Assembly: GCA_963834965.1 (NCBI GenBank)
Contig: CAWIEI010000019.1
Location: forward strand, 124,001-188,000
DNA length: 64,000 nt
Direction of reading: 5' to 3'
DNA from: Fodinibacter sp963834965
GTDB taxonomy: Bacteria > Actinomycetota > Actinomycetes > Actinomycetales > Dermatophilaceae
Part shown: positions 62,909 to 64,000 of the stretch, piece by piece
Layout: each line of letters begins with the position of its first letter
How positions within the stretch are numbered: position 1 is the first letter of the stretch
The notes under the pieces: model-generated
Told to the model about the DNA's origin: nothing
Databases searched by the model: none
The model's input: the letters and a program-made list of their open reading frames with translations, nothing else
Position numbers and translations under genes: made by a program

Positions 62909-63322
62909 TCACGGTGCGGGCGACACCGACGGGGGTGCGTCGTCGATGCTCAGCACGATGAGCGGGCTGTGCTCGAGCATCTCCGGCACGTCGGTGCGCC
63001 GCCACCGCGTGGCCGCCGCCTCGATGAACGGCCGGCGTTCGTCGAGGTCCGTGACGACCCGTGCCGTCGCGGGCACGTCGGCCACGACCGACTGCTTCAG
63101 GTGCACGACGACGTGCGGATCGGCGGCAACGTTGTGGATCCAGTCGCGGGTGCGGTCGGCGCGCGGCATCCCGGTGATGTAGAGCCGGCCGTCGTCATGG
63201 TGCAGGAAGATCTCGATGCGGCGCGGCTGCCCGGACCTGCGGCCGGTCGTGGTCAGGTCGATGACCTGGCTCTGGTTCAGCGCCGTCCGGGTGACGTCGT
63301 CCAACGTGCTGTTCGCGTCCAC
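62909..63322 (-). CDS. Deazaflavin-dependent nitroreductase-family (FDOR) protein
   Basis: 137 residues of the Ddn/FDOR-A split-barrel type: VIDLTTTGRRSGQPRRIEI, GRLYITGMPRADRTRDWIHNVAADPHVVVHLK. Probably binds F420 or a lipid-quinone-like molecule; the substrate is unknown. GTG 63322; the frame is open upstream but homology begins here. Confidence 0.8.
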   Translation of the reverse strand: MDANSTLDDVTRTALNQSQVIDLTTTGRRSGQPRRIEIFLHHDDGRLYITGMPRADRTRDWIHNVAADPHVVVHLKQSVVADVPATARVVTDLDERRPFIEAAATRWRRTDVPEMLEHSPLIVLSIDDAPPSVSPAP

Positions 63323-63431
63323 TGCTGGTCCTCTCGACCGGAACCGACTCCACGACCGACCGGCTCGGATGCCGCGGGCGTGCAGGAAGGGAACAGGCAC
63401 ACGCCGCGCGTTACTCCCGACGCGTCGGCGG

Positions 63432-64000
63432 TCAGTCGTCCATCGCCTCGATGCCGAGCTCGGCCAGCTCGCCCATCCGCTCGCGGAGGTGGGCGACGAG
63501 CTCGGGCGCAGGAGGCTCCCATCCGGTGACCTCCTCGACCACGCGCAGCGGCTGGGTCGTGCGGTACGACCGGGTCGGGTTGCCGGGGAAGCGCTTGTCG
63601 GTGACGTTCGGGTCGTCCTCAATGGTGCCGACCGGCTCGACCCGGTAGACCCGGGCGGGGCCTTCGCCGCGAGCCAGCTCGGCGGCCAACGGCGCGCCCT
63701 CGCTGCCGGCCGTCAGGTAGATGTGGTTGGCCGGGCGCCGCGAGCCGTAGTTCGAGCTCCAGCCGGGCGTGAGCAGGTCGCCGGCCCGCAGGTCGGCACG
63801 CGTTCCGTGGAAGAACGGGCCGGGGTCGTCGACCACCCGGGGCGGCGGCGGTGGGTCGCGCAAAAAGTTGTCGAGGCGTTGCATCAGCACGGCCACCCGG
63901 GTGCGCCCCGTCTCCGCCCGCGGGTAGCGGGTGAGCACGTCGACGAGAACCGGTGTCGCCCGGGTGGCCGCGGCCGTGATGACGTACTCGGCAACGACCG
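63432..64000 (-). CDS. Rifamycin ADP-ribosyltransferase (Arr)-domain protein, start outside window
   Basis: The last ~140 residues are an Arr domain: PFFHGTRADLRAGDLLTPGWSS-type fold, NYGSRRPANHIYLTA, VYRVEPVGTIEDDPNVTDKRFPGNPTRSYR and GIEAMDD at the end. Arr proteins ADP-ribosylate rifamycins, or other small molecules in environmental members. The frame stays open upstream to the window edge with protein-like helical sequence (VAEYVITAAATRATPVLVDV, RVAVLMQRLDNFLRD, then a PPPPP linker), so it may be an N-terminal fusion; otherwise translation starts at ATG 63884 and gives 150 residues, the normal Arr size. Confidence 0.8.
   Translation of the reverse strand, partial: VVAEYVITAAATRATPVLVDVLTRYPRAETGRTRVAVLMQRLDNFLRDPPPPPRVVDDPGPFFHGTRADLRAGDLLTPGWSSNYGSRRPANHIYLTAGSEGAPLAAELARGEGPARVYRVEPVGTIEDDPNVTDKRFPGNPTRSYRTTQPLRVVEEVTGWEPPAPELVAHLRERMGELAELGIEAMDD

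Overview
The window is very GC-rich, densely packed DNA from an actinobacterium, most likely a member of the Micrococcales (Intrasporangiaceae-like; the family is an inference). Supporting features are a SigK/RskA pair with a fasciclin lipoprotein, a class E sortase with an LSQTG substrate, a mycothiol-enzyme-type gene fragment, deazaflavin-type FDOR and LLM flavin enzymes, and many gene starts with no Shine-Dalgarno but a TANNNT box 6-8 nt upstream (leaderless transcripts). No plasmid, phage, IS transposase or CRISPR array is visible; this looks like ordinary chromosome.

Layout. 1-7.95 kb: end of a propionyl/acyl-CoA synthetase gene, AraC regulator, VOC protein, AEC transporter, HerA-like ATPase, LytR_C and CHAD proteins. 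8.1-10 kb: a compact three-gene operon for a cytochrome b6-like membrane complex. 10.4-13.9 kb (minus): a cell-wall sortase cassette. 14-15.8 kb: two-component system. 15.8-19.6 kb: unknown genes, a frameshifted membrane protein, tRNA-Ser(CGA), a GlsB/YeaQ-like protein and tadA. 19.7-21.5 kb: upp and a PH-domain membrane protein. 21.6-23.5 kb: purF. 23.6-27.5 kb: a SigK regulon (molybdopterin oxidoreductase, fasciclin, sigK, rskA) with two matching SigK-type promoters. 27.6-36.7 kb: LLM enzyme, sterol-carrier protein, single-chain purL, SRPBCC/TetR pair and purC. 36.7-40 kb: M1-peptidase remnant, BNR-repeat protein, cupin and an Hcp-like protein. 40-47.8 kb: cydAB divergent from a GH15-NDH-2-GMC run. 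48.2-50.7 kb: SRPBCC protein plus ABC-2 exporter. 50.8-58.4 kb: hydratase-like enzyme, DUF2235, LLM, GAP-family protein, decayed glycosidase, COQ4-like protein and patatin. 58.4-64 kb: second GH15 enzyme, ABC-F protein, FDOR protein and an Arr-domain protein running off the end.

How genes may work together. Purine synthesis genes (purF, purL, purC) are scattered but on the same strand, with upp salvage nearby. Cytochrome bd next to NDH-2 and a GMC dehydrogenase suggests an alternative respiratory module. The sortase, its LSQTG substrate and a DUF4012 protein form a surface cassette. Several genes carry single-base frameshifts at GC-rich runs, and three genes have well-initiated leader ORFs ending on an out-of-frame GTG; these need separating into sequence error and real biology. 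Small dispersed repeats (two palindromic families, one ATTGCG motif family, a 63-bp tandem array) fill many of the intergenic gaps.
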